Shown here piece after piece: positions 36,808 through 45,036 of a DNA stretch of 64,000 nt. The stretch lies in assembly GCA_017525245.1 (NCBI GenBank), contig JAFXTE010000061.1:1-64000 (forward strand), in the 5' to 3' direction. Position 1 is the stretch's first letter; every line of letters starts with the position of its first letter. Both the position numbers and the translations under genes were made by a program. The DNA is from Bacteroidales bacterium. GTDB lineage: Bacteria; Bacteroidota; Bacteroidia; Bacteroidales; WCHB1-69. The notes beneath the pieces are model-generated. The model worked only from the letters and a program-made list of their open reading frames with translations, made no database searches and was not told the DNA's origin.

Positions 36808-38352
36808 ATGAGAAAGAACGTTATTTTTTTGATGATTTCGGGTTTGATGTTCGGTTTTTTGATGTTGTTCGCGAATGCGGCGACCGCCCAGAACGATGTG
36901 CCGAAGAACCTGCAGAAGTCGAGGAACAATCCGGCCAATTACCGTGACAAGGACGGTCATGAGCTGGTTTTCAACGTCAAAGATTCCAAGGACACGTTGG
37001 TGTATTTGGTGGTTCATTACAATGAGAAACTGATTCTCAAGGATTCCGTGAAGCCAGCGGCAAAGGGAAAATTCGTGTTCAAGGGAGCCGACCGCTACGA
37101 TGACGGCTTGTATTCGCTGGTTTCCATGGACAAAAAGTTGTATCTGAACTTCATCCTCGACAACAATCAGCACTTCGAGTACAATCTGGACACCACGATG
37201 AATCCGGAGAATTTCTCGGTGAAGAATTCTCCAGAAAACGCGGAGATGCTCCGTTTCCAGAAAAAGACCGCCCAGGCGTCGCAGTTGGCTAACGAATGGT
37301 CCAAGAAACGTAAGGAGTTTGACGAAGCCGGAAACGCCGACAGCGCCAACTATTATAAGGAAAAGCTGGCCGGAATTAATGACGAGATGACCGCTTTCAT
37401 TGAGGATCTGATAGCCAAGAATCCGGATTATCTGTTCTCCAAGATGCAGAAATCTTACCAAAACATTGATGTTCCGGAGTATAAAAAAGAGGATGGCACG
37501 ACAGACTATCAGGCACAGGCAGCCTATTACCGTTTGCATTACTGGGACAATTTTGATTTGGGCGACCATCGTTTCATCTATATTCCTTCCTTTGAACCTA
37601 AATTGAAGGAATATTTCCTGAAATTCCTTTACCATCAGGAGGTTGATACCATCAACAAATACATCGATATTTTCTTGAAGAAGACGGAGAAGGACACGTT
37701 TATGTACCATTATTGCTGCGACTGGCTCTCTTACCAGTTTGAGACCAGCAAGGTGATTGGGCATGACGCGGTGTTCTATCATATCGCCAAAACCAACCAG
37801 CTGGAGGGAAAATGTTACTGGCTTGACGAAGATGTCTTGGCCAAGTATCAGAAACGTATCAAACGTATAGAACCCATTCTTATCGGGAAAATTGCGCCCG
37901 AACTCTTCATTCCTGACACCACCTTGACGGATGATATGACCAAGTGGCATTCATCGTACAGAATAAACAAGCCTTACACGATTCTCTGGTTCTATGATCC
38001 CGATTGTCCGACTTGTAAGAAGGAATCCAAGAAACTCCGTGCGGTATATGATTCGCTGCAGGCCTTGGGCAAGCGTAATTTCGAGGTCTATGCCGTCGGT
38101 AACGATTCCGATACTGACCGCTGGAAAAGGTATGTGAAGGAGAACAACTATCCTTGGATCCAGGTCGGGGGCAACAAGGGCAACATGGACTACCTCGAGT
38201 ATTTCAACATCTACGAGATGGGCAATCCTGCCATGTTTATCCTTAACAGCCGCCACGAAATCATCCTCAACAAACGGATTGAGATGTCCAACATCCCGCA
38301 GTTCTTGGAGGAGTACGAAAAGATGGAAGAGGCGAAACGGAAGCAGGAGTGA
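36808..38352 (+). CDS. Exported thioredoxin-fold protein (TlpA-like), paralogue of the upstream gene
   Basis: The protein has 514 residues, with a signal sequence (about 1-28, ending ATAQ). The N-terminal region begins with DGHELVFNVKDSKDTLVYL, the kind of beta-rich domain seen in DUF4369 proteins, followed by a long helical region. The thioredoxin active site is WFYDPDCPTCKKE (C-P-T-C). It ends in a charged tail. The gene has the same domain order and active-site position as the gene at 35314 and should share its periplasmic redox role. The CPTC versus CDHC difference suggests different redox potentials or substrates. Confidence 0.82.
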   Translation: MRKNVIFLMISGLMFGFLMLFANAATAQNDVPKNLQKSRNNPANYRDKDGHELVFNVKDSKDTLVYLVVHYNEKLILKDSVKPAAKGKFVFKGADRYDDGLYSLVSMDKKLYLNFILDNNQHFEYNLDTTMNPENFSVKNSPENAEMLRFQKKTAQASQLANEWSKKRKEFDEAGNADSANYYKEKLAGINDEMTAFIEDLIAKNPDYLFSKMQKSYQNIDVPEYKKEDGTTDYQAQAAYYRLHYWDNFDLGDHRFIYIPSFEPKLKEYFLKFLYHQEVDTINKYIDIFLKKTEKDTFMYHYCCDWLSYQFETSKVIGHDAVFYHIAKTNQLEGKCYWLDEDVLAKYQKRIKRIEPILIGKIAPELFIPDTTLTDDMTKWHSSYRINKPYTILWFYDPDCPTCKKESKKLRAVYDSLQALGKRNFEVYAVGNDSDTDRWKRYVKENNYPWIQVGGNKGNMDYLEYFNIYEMGNPAMFILNSRHEIILNKRIEMSNIPQFLEEYEKMEEAKRKQE

Positions 38353-38400
38353 CGATGATACGATGATACGATGATACGATGATACGATGATACGATGAAA
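38353..38400 (+). repeat. Octanucleotide tandem repeat at the end of the second TlpA-like gene
   Basis: There are five exact units of CGATGATA and one of CGATGAAA. The first unit begins directly after the stop codon. Confidence 0.85.
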
Positions 38401-38465
38401 ACCGATGAATGATTGATGTATTCTCTAATAGATACTACTTATTGCTATAATTCCCTATTCCCTAA

Positions 38466-38512
38466 TCACTGATCACTGATCACTGATCACTGTTCACTGA
38501 TCACTGATCACC
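38466..38512 (+). repeat. Heptanucleotide repeat before the oxoamine synthase gene
   Basis: There are six units of TCACTGA (one TCACTGT) and a partial seventh, 37 bases before the start codon at 38549. Confidence 0.8.
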
Positions 38513-38548
38513 AAACAACGAATAAACAACAAATAAATCGACAATAAT

Positions 38549-39811
38549 ATGAAAGACATTTTCGAAAGAATAAAAGAGTCATCCGGTGGTCCGATTGGGC
38601 AGTACCGCGAGAAGATTGACGGCTATTTCGCATTCCCGAAGTTGGAAGGCGAGCTGGGTCCGCACATGCGTTTCAACGGCAAGGAGGTGCTTTGCTGGAG
38701 CCTCAACAACTACCTCGGATTGGCCAACCATCCTGAGGTGCGCAAGGCCGACGCGGAAGGCGCCGCCCGCTGGGGTATGGCCTATCCGATGGGCAGCCGT
38801 ATGATGACCGGTCAGACCGCTCTCCACGAACAATTGGAGCGTGAGTTGGCCGACTTCGAGCATAAGGAAGCTGCTTTCGAGTACAACTTCGGCTATCAGG
38901 GTATCATGTCCACCATCGATTCGCTGGTCTGCAGACGCGATGTGATCGTCTATGACGCGGAAGCACATGCTTGTTTGCGCGATGGTATCCGTTTGCACCT
39001 CGGCAAGAGCTTCAAATTCCGCCACAACGACATTGTGGATTGTGAGCGTATTCTCGGCAACGCCTGCAAGATTGCCGACGAGCAGGGCGGCGGTGTGCTG
39101 CTGATCACCGAAGGCGTGTTCGGCATGACCGGCGCACTCGGCATCCTCGACCAGATTGCGGCTCTCAAGAAAAAATACCCGTTCCGCATCCTCATCGACG
39201 ACGCCCACGGTTTCGGAGCCATGGGTCCTCACGGAAGAGGCACCTCCGAGCATTTCGGCGTGATGGACGATATAGATGTCTATATCGGTGCGTATGCGAA
39301 GTCCATGGCCACCATCGGCGGTTTCGTGGCAACGGAAAAGAGCATCATCAACGTTTTGCGTTACAACATGCGTTCCCAGATGTACGCCAAATCACTCCCG
39401 ATGCCCATCGTGGTCGGCTGTTTGAAACGTCTTGAGATCATCCGCAGCGAGGAGGGCGACCGTTTGAGAGCCCAGCTGTGGAAAATCACCCGCGCCTTGC
39501 AGAATGGCTTCCGCGAGCTCGGCTACGAGATTGGACCTGCTGAGGCATGTGTGACCCCAGTACACTTGTATTGTGGTGTGAACCAGGCCGCCAACATTGC
39601 TGTTGACCTGCGCGAGAACTACAACATCTTCTGCTCCATCGTCACGTATCCCGTCATTCCTCCGGGAATGCTCATCTTCCGCATCATTCCCACCGCTGCC
39701 CACAGCATGGAGGACGTGGAGCGCACCCTCGCCGCCTTCCGCGACATCAAGGAACGCCTGGCCCGTGGCGAATACGACAAACCGATGCCCGATATGGCGT
39801 TGATCAAATAG
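38549..39811 (+). CDS. Alpha-oxoamine synthase family PLP enzyme
   Basis: The protein has 420 residues and belongs to the fold-type I PLP family of KBL, BioF, HemA and serine palmitoyltransferase. These enzymes condense an acyl-CoA (or acyl-ACP) with an amino acid. The PLP lysine is K251 in GAYAKSMATIGG, and DDAHG (217-221) binds the cofactor. The N-terminal segment (GPIGQYREKIDGYF) and the word YPMGSRMMTGQT are those of a Bacteroidota subgroup distinct from both KBL and the sphingolipid enzyme. The substrate is therefore uncertain. The stop codon is the first part of a GCAATAG repeat array. Confidence 0.8.
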   Translation: MKDIFERIKESSGGPIGQYREKIDGYFAFPKLEGELGPHMRFNGKEVLCWSLNNYLGLANHPEVRKADAEGAARWGMAYPMGSRMMTGQTALHEQLERELADFEHKEAAFEYNFGYQGIMSTIDSLVCRRDVIVYDAEAHACLRDGIRLHLGKSFKFRHNDIVDCERILGNACKIADEQGGGVLLITEGVFGMTGALGILDQIAALKKKYPFRILIDDAHGFGAMGPHGRGTSEHFGVMDDIDVYIGAYAKSMATIGGFVATEKSIINVLRYNMRSQMYAKSLPMPIVVGCLKRLEIIRSEEGDRLRAQLWKITRALQNGFRELGYEIGPAEACVTPVHLYCGVNQAANIAVDLRENYNIFCSIVTYPVIPPGMLIFRIIPTAAHSMEDVERTLAAFRDIKERLARGEYDKPMPDMALIK

Positions 39812-39853
39812 GCAATAGGCAAAAAGCAAAAGGCAAAAGGCAATAGGCAATAG
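39812..39853 (+). repeat. Heptanucleotide repeat after the oxoamine synthase gene
   Basis: There are six units of GCAATAG, GCAAAAA or GCAAAAG. The stop codon TAG (39809-39811) itself fits the repeat phase. Confidence 0.85.
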
Positions 39854-39875
39854 TAGGGACGTGTTGCATACGTCC
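39853..39875 (+). repeat. Short palindromic repeat, GTAGGGACG family
   Basis: GTAGGGACGTGTTGCATACG followed by TCC. It directly follows the heptanucleotide array. Confidence 0.7.
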
Positions 39876-39895
39876 ATCTATATAGCAAACGTTCG

Positions 39896-39932
39896 CAAAA
39901 AGCCCGGGGTGAGTCAGACTCTGGGCTTTTTG
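39896..39932 (+). terminator. Bidirectional terminator between convergent genes
   Basis: The arms AAAAAGCCCGGG and CTGGGCTTTTT (imperfect in the middle) have A and T runs on the two sides. They serve the convergent gene pair ending at 39811 and 39956. Confidence 0.8.
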
Positions 39933-39955
39933 TTGGAGGTAAGGAAAGCGATGGA

Positions 39956-40525
39956 TTAGAGCAAAGTAAGACTGGTCAATCCGCCTTTGTTGCCCATCAC
40001 GAACAACTCCGTATTGCCGTCTTTGGTCAGCAATTCCACATACAGCGGCTGGTTCAGGGTGAAGCGTTGGCACAGGAATCGGTCGCCAGACTTCAGTTTG
40101 GCATTATCTGACGTTATGACTTCAAACAGACTGTTACCCAGATGCTTGAGAAGGCAGCATCGGTTGGGATTCCAGCAAATGTTCACTTGTTTCCCGGCAT
40201 CCAAATCTTTGGAATAGAGTGATGGCGACACCACGCGATGCGACGATTGCACGCCTTCCACTTCGCAGTAGTCCGACACGAAGGTCTCCCAGTCGGGGAA
40301 GCCTGTGAAGCGGGCAAGGATGTCGAGGGTGCTGGGACGCACCGAGGCATAACCGTCCACATAACCCCAGAGCCGCTTCAGCGTGGAGACACTGAGGTTC
40401 TCATTCAGCCGTCCCTGTATTTCTCCCGACAGGAAGATAAAGTCGTTGGAGGTGGCGATGGCATGATCCGCCGACTCCTCCACGAGTTGGCGCAGCAGGG
40501 TGATATATTGCGGATTCACGGGCAT
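39956..40525 (-). CDS. Putative regulatory protein of a Bacteroidota-specific family
   Basis: From the start chosen here the protein has 189 residues beginning MPVNPQY. A longer frame exists to 40621, but the -7 element at 40547-40554 lies inside that extension, so the extension is unlikely to be translated. Residues 45-90 carry the pattern LSVSTLKRLWGYVDGYASV followed by PSTLDILARFTGFPDWETF. I know this pattern from many small Bacteroidota proteins; it resembles a helix-turn-helix-like domain. The C-terminal part is a beta-rich domain with no known motif. It could be a DNA-binding regulator. It ends against the terminator at 39896-39932. Confidence 0.6.
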   Translation of the reverse strand: MPVNPQYITLLRQLVEESADHAIATSNDFIFLSGEIQGRLNENLSVSTLKRLWGYVDGYASVRPSTLDILARFTGFPDWETFVSDYCEVEGVQSSHRVVSPSLYSKDLDAGKQVNICWNPNRCCLLKHLGNSLFEVITSDNAKLKSGDRFLCQRFTLNQPLYVELLTKDGNTELFVMGNKGGLTSLTLL

Positions 40526-40546
40526 GGTTTTAAAAATTTTCGACCG

Positions 40547-40554
40547 CAAAAATA
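40547..40554 (-). promoter_or_regulatory. -7 promoter element that fixes the start of the gene at 40525
   Basis: TATTTTTG on the minus strand followed by CGG, 21 bases before the ATG at 40525. Confidence 0.6.
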
Positions 40555-40675
40555 GCAAACATTCGGATATGCGGGGAAGGTTCTTATTCGGTTCTTTTTT
40601 TGTTTGATCAGTGAGCAACATGATTTAAAATACCAATAGGATGAGATTTTTAAGTTCACTGTATGAAAAAAAATG

Positions 40676-40683
40676 TAATTTTG
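40676..40683 (+). promoter_or_regulatory. -7 promoter element for the hipBST locus
   Basis: TAATTTTG within AAATGTAATTTTGC, followed by GCC. It lies inside a longer open frame and so places the hipB start at 40710. Confidence 0.6.
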
Positions 40684-40709
40684 CGCCGAAATCGCAATAT
40701 ATTGGAATT

Positions 40710-40931
40710 ATGAGTCCTCTTGATATTGGTAATAGTATCCGTAATCGCAGAAAGGAGCTTAAGGTGAATCAGCGCACCGTAGCAGATCTTTCCGGTGTGG
40801 CTGTGAACACCGTAGTGGCCATTGAACGTGGGGAAGGAAACCCGCAATTATCCTCGCTGCTTGCTATTCTTGACACTCTCGGACTGCAAATCGACATCAC
40901 AATAAAAAAATTGAATGATGAGACAGTGTAA
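40710..40931 (+). CDS. hipB: HipB-like XRE-family antitoxin/repressor
   Basis: The protein has 73 residues. It is an XRE helix-turn-helix domain (KVNQRTVADLSGVAVNTVVA, then IERGEGNPQLSSLLAILDTLGL), typical of HipB proteins that bind the operator and the HipA kinase. The start at 40710 follows the promoter; an upstream ATG at 40641 lies before it. It overlaps the next gene by 17 bases, as in hipBA and hipBST operons. Confidence 0.82.
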   Translation: MSPLDIGNSIRNRRKELKVNQRTVADLSGVAVNTVVAIERGEGNPQLSSLLAILDTLGLQIDITIKKLNDETV

Positions 40932-41241
40932 AGTTTTTGTTCATGATATAGAAGCTGGTTTGCTTCAAGAAGACGACGGAGGTTCTTTCCGCTTCGTTTA
41001 CAACACCGGTTATAGTGGTGTGCCTGTATGTATGTCCATGCCCGTTCGGGAGACACCATATTTGTCCAATCATCTTTTCCCTTATTTCTTCAACATGTTA
41101 TCCGAAGGCGAGAATCGTCAGATTCAATCGCGCATGCTGCACATTGACGAAGATGACGATTTTGGCATCCTTTTGGCTACGGCACAAATGGATACCCTCG
41201 GCGCTGTAACCGTAAAACCCATAGATAATGGAAAAGATTGA
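40915..41241 (+). CDS. hipS: HipS-like protein (HipA N-terminal subdomain as a separate gene)
   Basis: The protein has 108 residues and matches the N-subdomain 1 of HipA kinases: CKVFVHDIEAGLLQEDDGGSF, MPVRETPY, and the diagnostic HIDEDDDFGILLAT. In hipBST systems this subdomain is a separate protein, HipS, and acts as the antitoxin of HipT. The reading frame is intact. It overlaps hipB at its start and the hipT remnant by 13 bases at its end. Confidence 0.75.
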   Translation: MMRQCKVFVHDIEAGLLQEDDGGSFRFVYNTGYSGVPVCMSMPVRETPYLSNHLFPYFFNMLSEGENRQIQSRMLHIDEDDDFGILLATAQMDTLGAVTVKPIDNGKD

Positions 41242-41898
41242 AGTTTGCCCTTCCACGTTGAAAAGCGGTTTTGACACGTATTCGCCTGAAGCGCGGCGCA
41301 GGCTGTTTGATGGCAGAGCCGTTTCGATGTCGCTCCCGATGAGTGGAAATATCCGCAAGAGGATTTTGCCTCGATTGCCGGCTTGACTAAAGCAAACGGT
41401 GGCAATGATTACAAATACAGCAACCTCAGCTACGAGGAATGTGCTGCTATTATCCGACAGTATGTTTCTGCCGCACAAATCGATGTGTTACGGTTTTTCC
41501 AAATTGTTATGTTCAACTATATCACTTTAAATGACGATGCCCATTTGAAGAATTTCTCCCTCATCAGCAGAAATGGAAAGGAATTCAGGCTGGCTCCTGC
41601 ATACGATTTGATTAACACCAGTCTTCATCTGCATCAACCTCGCATTTTCGCTCTTGACAAAGGACTGTTCAGGGAGGGGATGACCTTTTCCGATGTCCGA
41701 ACGATTGGCAGAAATGATTTCAAGGAGTTCGGTCGCAGGATTGGGCTTTCTGATCGCATTGTGGAGCGGGAGCTTGACCGGTTTGCAGCGGAGAATGTTG
41801 CTGCGGAAGAGCTTTTGAGTAGAAGTTTTCTGTCCGATGGATTGAAGGCGCATTATAAGGCATCCATGGATTACCGGTGTTCCACATTGAGGTGCTGA
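41229..41898 (+). pseudogene. hipT: HipT/HipA kinase remnant with internal deletion
   Basis: The first frame (41229-41386) encodes a typical HipT beginning (VCPSTLKSGFDTYSPEARRR, then LFDGRAV), then runs into a stop. In another frame the sequence from about 41329 continues as the kinase middle and C-terminus (FDVAPDEWKYPQEDFASIAG, then NDDAHLKNFSL with the catalytic loop and APAYDLINT). The two parts join directly, so about 130-150 codons including the ATP-binding loop are missing and the frame is shifted. The toxin should therefore be inactive, while hipB and hipS are intact. Confidence 0.8.
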
Positions 41899-41907
41899 CG
41901 AAAATGC

Positions 41908-41915
41908 TATTTTTG
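41908..41915 (+). promoter_or_regulatory. -7 promoter element directly before the kinase start codon
   Basis: TATTTTTG followed by CCGC and then the ATG at 41920. The transcript would begin at or next to the start codon. Confidence 0.55.
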
Positions 41916-41919
41916 CCGC

Positions 41920-43422
41920 ATGATAGATAATACCGACGACATATCCACCTCCGGGTTCGTTCCGTCCTCCGGATACGTAGTTTCGGGGCGGTTCTCCGAA
42001 TTCCTTGAACTGCCCTCGCGAGGCTACTGCCGGCTGTTCAAGGCGCAGCGCAACGGTCAATGGTTTACCCTGAAAACATTGAAGCCCGAGGTCGCCAACG
42101 ATCCCGTGTATCAAGGGATGCTTGAGAAGGAGTTCGACCTGATGATGCAGCTCAACCATCCGAACATTGTGCGGGTCTATAGTAGGGAAGAGATTCCGGG
42201 TATCGCTCTCGGCATCGTGATGGAATATGTGGATGGGCGCACGTTGGGGGAGTTTTTGTCGGAAAACCCCTCGCGGAGTGTGCGAGAGTCGGTAGCACGG
42301 CAGCTTTTGGAGGCCATCGGCTACTGTCACGGGAAGCTGATCATACACCGTGACCTCAAACCCTCCAACGTTTTGGTAACTTACAACGGCAACCGTGTCA
42401 AGCTGATCGACTTCGGGTTGTCGGACAGCGACCATTACGCTGTGCTCAAGGAACCGGCCTTCACGAAAGCCTACGCCGCGCCGGAGCAATTGGCAGGCGA
42501 GGAGGTCGATAACCGCACCGACTTGTACGCTTACGGGCTGATTTTGAAGCAGTTGATTCCGAATCGGTACGGGCGTGTTGTCCGCAAATGCCTGCAGCCA
42601 AGGAAGGAGAAACGGTATTCGGCGGCGGAGGAGGTGGCGGAAGCGATGGCAAGCTGCCGCAAATGGCGGAGAGTTATGCCGTGGGGAATGGTCGCGATGG
42701 CCGTTATTGCTGTATTATCCGTCTTTTCGCTACTTCACTTTTCGAAGGGCGAAACAACAGAACCTATGCAACCGTCGGTGGAATCGCCTTCTTCTGTCCG
42801 AGACACCGTTTTTCTGGCGGAACCAAGCCAGACGCAAGCAGCTGAATCTGCACATAATCGCACATCATCACACGCTTACGAAGACAACAGCAGCGGGACG
42901 TATGTCAAAGACAAACCGTTGACGACTGTATCAAACCCTGTGGATCCGCCGGCCGTGGTGGCGCGAAGGCAGCGCACGGACTCCATCCTAAATGCCCGGG
43001 AACAGGAAAAAGACCAAGCGCAAAAAGACCTTGACATAGCAATTTACAACTTCAAATTCACCATCGACAGTATGTTCAAGCCGGTGGATTTGTATGTGAA
43101 AAGCGACGAGGTGAAAACCTCCAATATTCTGCGCGATCTGATATACATTGCCGAGTACAAGGCAAAGATTCGCGAGTGCCAGATTCGAAGTCGATTGCCT
43201 AAATCCAAGCGGAACAGTTTCTTCAACTATGCCAACGACCAAATTGGGGCGAAGAAAAAATCATACACACAAAAATATCCTCCCATCCCCCAATATCCCA
43301 ATGAGCAACAGGTGAGAGAGCCCGAAATATATCAACCGATTTTAGAGCAGAGTAAAAAGTACCGAGAAGAGGGGCGAAGGCTGTATAAGGAGTGGATGGA
43401 ACTGATGCGGAAGGTGAAGTGA
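41920..43422 (+). CDS. Membrane Ser/Thr protein kinase (Hanks type)
   Basis: The protein has 500 residues. The N-terminal kinase domain (about 20-245) has the ATP lysine K52 (FTLKTLK), HRDLKPSN at 143-150 with catalytic D145, DFG at 164-166, and the APE-like AAPEQ at 186-190. One membrane segment (about 254-274) anchors it, and the remaining 225 residues are a polar, coiled region outside the membrane with no PASTA or other known domain. It should phosphorylate cytoplasmic proteins in response to an unknown outside signal. No phosphatase gene is beside it. Confidence 0.88.
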   Translation: MIDNTDDISTSGFVPSSGYVVSGRFSEFLELPSRGYCRLFKAQRNGQWFTLKTLKPEVANDPVYQGMLEKEFDLMMQLNHPNIVRVYSREEIPGIALGIVMEYVDGRTLGEFLSENPSRSVRESVARQLLEAIGYCHGKLIIHRDLKPSNVLVTYNGNRVKLIDFGLSDSDHYAVLKEPAFTKAYAAPEQLAGEEVDNRTDLYAYGLILKQLIPNRYGRVVRKCLQPRKEKRYSAAEEVAEAMASCRKWRRVMPWGMVAMAVIAVLSVFSLLHFSKGETTEPMQPSVESPSSVRDTVFLAEPSQTQAAESAHNRTSSHAYEDNSSGTYVKDKPLTTVSNPVDPPAVVARRQRTDSILNAREQEKDQAQKDLDIAIYNFKFTIDSMFKPVDLYVKSDEVKTSNILRDLIYIAEYKAKIRECQIRSRLPKSKRNSFFNYANDQIGAKKKSYTQKYPPIPQYPNEQQVREPEIYQPILEQSKKYREEGRRLYKEWMELMRKVK

Positions 43423-43750
43423 GGGTCAGGATAATCTCTCTATGCCTATTTCGTTCAATCCATGTTCTGCAAATACTCCGACAGATAGGGTACTGCAAAC
43501 ATTCTTTTATTCTCTTTTATTCTTTTCTGGATGCAAAAGTACACATTTTTTGTCTCCTTTTGCAGCCGGAATGTTTTTTTCTCTCGACGTGCTTTTTTTC
43601 TGTCATAACCTCTTGACAAACAATTTTTTTTGCCCATTCCCTTTTGGGGAGAAGAATAAAACGGATTTATCAACTTAAATTATTGAACAAAAGAAAATTA
43701 GAACCAAAAAAGAACCAATTATAATTAAATAGCAGAAGCGTTTTCGCTTT

Positions 43751-43855
43751 TATCTTTGCAAGTTCGAAACCTGGAAAATTTCAAATGCAATGCCGAGATG
43801 CTTGCGGTTCACAGCCGTGAGCTTTCTTTGTTTGGCATTGCAGTTTTTTCCAGGA
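43751..43855 (+). ncRNA. Candidate small RNA or mobile palindrome with its own promoter
   Basis: TATCTTTG followed by C (43751-43758) is a good -7 element. Downstream are two nested stems: CCTGGAAAA (43770-43778) with TTTTCCAGG (43846-43854), and TGCAATGCC (43786-43794) with GGCATTGCA (43834-43842). A small GGTT-CACA-GCC type loop lies inside. The T run at 43844-43849 follows the inner stem, so a transcript of about 85 nt could end there. I do not recognise the family. Confidence 0.45.
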
Positions 43856-43967
43856 CCTTGAACTCAAGACAATGAAGTTCGCGGTTTTTTTTATGCCCGT
43901 TTGTGAAACCCGGAAAGGACGTGAAAAAGAACCTGAAAAGAACCTAACTGCGTGAGGGAAAGCGATG

Positions 43968-43975
43968 TACTTTTG
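43968..43975 (+). promoter_or_regulatory. -7 promoter element for the gene at 44022
   Basis: TACTTTTG followed by CGGC. It lies inside a longer open frame from 43965 and shows that the real start is the ATG at 44022. Confidence 0.65.
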
Positions 43976-44021
43976 CGGCGTGGAAAAAATAACGCTAATA
44001 GAAATAATAAAAACAAAAATT

Positions 44022-44519
44022 ATGGAAAAGAACGAAAACACATTAAAAGTAAGCAAGAAACAACTCCAAGAGGCTTATTGTGTTTGGATTTTTGATTTGA
44101 ATTATGTTCTTTTAGAAAATCCTTGTCATGCAACCTTTGCTCTTCGTATCCCTGGTATTCCAAATGGAAATAATCCTTGCCTCAAACTATTAGAGACTCT
44201 AAAAAAGCACCCATCAATCAATTCAGCAAAGACTTTGATGATTACAAATGATGACAACGAAGAATACATCAAAAATGTATTCAGAAGAACATCAAATACT
44301 GCAACTTCAAATATCATAATTGGTACATTCCCAATAATTAACGATATTAAGAACATGAAAGAAGAATATGAACTCTACGAGAAGTCTTTTGTTTTGTATC
44401 TTAGAACTCGTGAGAAAATCAATGACGAGGAAATTCAGCCATTGCGCATTAATCTTGAAGTACCTGAACAAGAACTTCAAGACTACAATCAGCTACTTTC
44501 TTCATTAACAAACTTTTGA
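44022..44519 (+). CDS. Hypothetical protein at the start of the radical SAM island
   Basis: The protein has 165 residues and is soluble. I recognise no domain. It is AT-rich like the rest of the island, with an ordinary predicted fold of alternating strands and helices (VCWIFDLNYVLL is near the start; SAKTLMITNDDNEEYIKNVF in the middle). The start follows the promoter at 43968-43975. An element ending in GTAGGCA follows 32 bases after its stop, before the next small gene, so this may be the first gene of the transcript that includes the peptide genes. Confidence 0.6.
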   Translation: MEKNENTLKVSKKQLQEAYCVWIFDLNYVLLENPCHATFALRIPGIPNGNNPCLKLLETLKKHPSINSAKTLMITNDDNEEYIKNVFRRTSNTATSNIIIGTFPIINDIKNMKEEYELYEKSFVLYLRTREKINDEEIQPLRINLEVPEQELQDYNQLLSSLTNF

Positions 44520-44551
44520 ATAATAGTTTGACAATTCAATTATTTAACGAG

Positions 44552-44581
44552 AAAGCTGATTCGCGTGAAAGGAGGTAGGCA
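44552..44581 (+). promoter_or_regulatory. Repeated leader element, copy 1 (diverged)
   Basis: It starts AAAGCTGATTCG and ends GGAGGTAGGCA, 19 bases before the ATG at 44601. The GTAGGCA end matches copies 2-4. The GGAGG here could also be a ribosome binding site. Confidence 0.45.
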
Positions 44582-44600
44582 AAATTCTAAAACTAAAAAT

Positions 44601-44930
44601 ATGGATGACAATTATTTCAATGTTGTTGGAGTGTTGGCCGAAATCTCATCGGTGCTGTCTGAACTAAGTGGTTCAGAAATTGAACTTTCTTTTACAGGTG
44701 CTTCAGCTCCTTGTGAAGGGAAAATATCCTATGAAATAGAAGATGTGGCTATTCCTTGCGATTTGATATCTGAACCAAATCCAAAATGTCCTCAAGATAA
44801 GCTGGGATACTATACAGTGAATAGGATTCGATTGAAAGATATTGTAGATGATTATGCGAATGGGGGTAAATTTAGCAAAGAAGAAATCCAAGGAGTAATT
44901 AAAGGCATTAAGGTATGGGGGTATTGCTGA
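44601..44930 (+). CDS. Hypothetical protein, 109 residues
   Basis: It is not recognised. The start at 44601 (MDDNYFNVVG) is chosen because the repeated leader element ends 19 bases before it, at the same distance as in the peptide genes; an upstream ATG at 44565 would place the element inside the gene. The sequence has three cysteines and an LSELSGSEIELSF strand-turn pattern. It precedes the two putative precursor peptides and may belong to the same cluster, but no RiPP-related domain is visible. Confidence 0.55.
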   Translation: MDDNYFNVVGVLAEISSVLSELSGSEIELSFTGASAPCEGKISYEIEDVAIPCDLISEPNPKCPQDKLGYYTVNRIRLKDIVDDYANGGKFSKEEIQGVIKGIKVWGYC

Positions 44931-44980
44931 TTCAGCTATCACAATCAGAGCATTACAGATACAACGATTAAGTGAAATAA

Positions 44981-45014
44981 AAGGAAGAAGCCGAAAATCC
45001 TGAAAGAGTAGGCA
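44981..45014 (+). promoter_or_regulatory. Repeated leader element, copy 2
   Basis: AAGGAAGAAGCCGAAAATCC followed by TGAAAGAGTAGGCA. It ends 22 bases before the first precursor peptide. Confidence 0.65.
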
Positions 45015-45036
45015 GTAATTTAAAATCTTAAGTACT

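Larger units (their letters stand above)
43423..44021 (+). other. Intergenic region of 599 bases: candidate small RNA and a promoter
   Basis: No gene is supported. The region holds a promoter word (43751-43758), the nested palindrome at 43769-43855, and a second promoter word TACTTTTG (43968-43975) before the gene at 44022. The first 300 bases are T-rich without visible structure. Confidence 0.6.

Noticed and set aside
40641..40709. Upstream extension of hipB by 23 codons
   Set aside because: A good -7 element lies inside this stretch, so it would be upstream of the transcript start.
43965..44021. Upstream extension of the gene at 44022
   Set aside because: The TACTTTTG promoter lies inside it.
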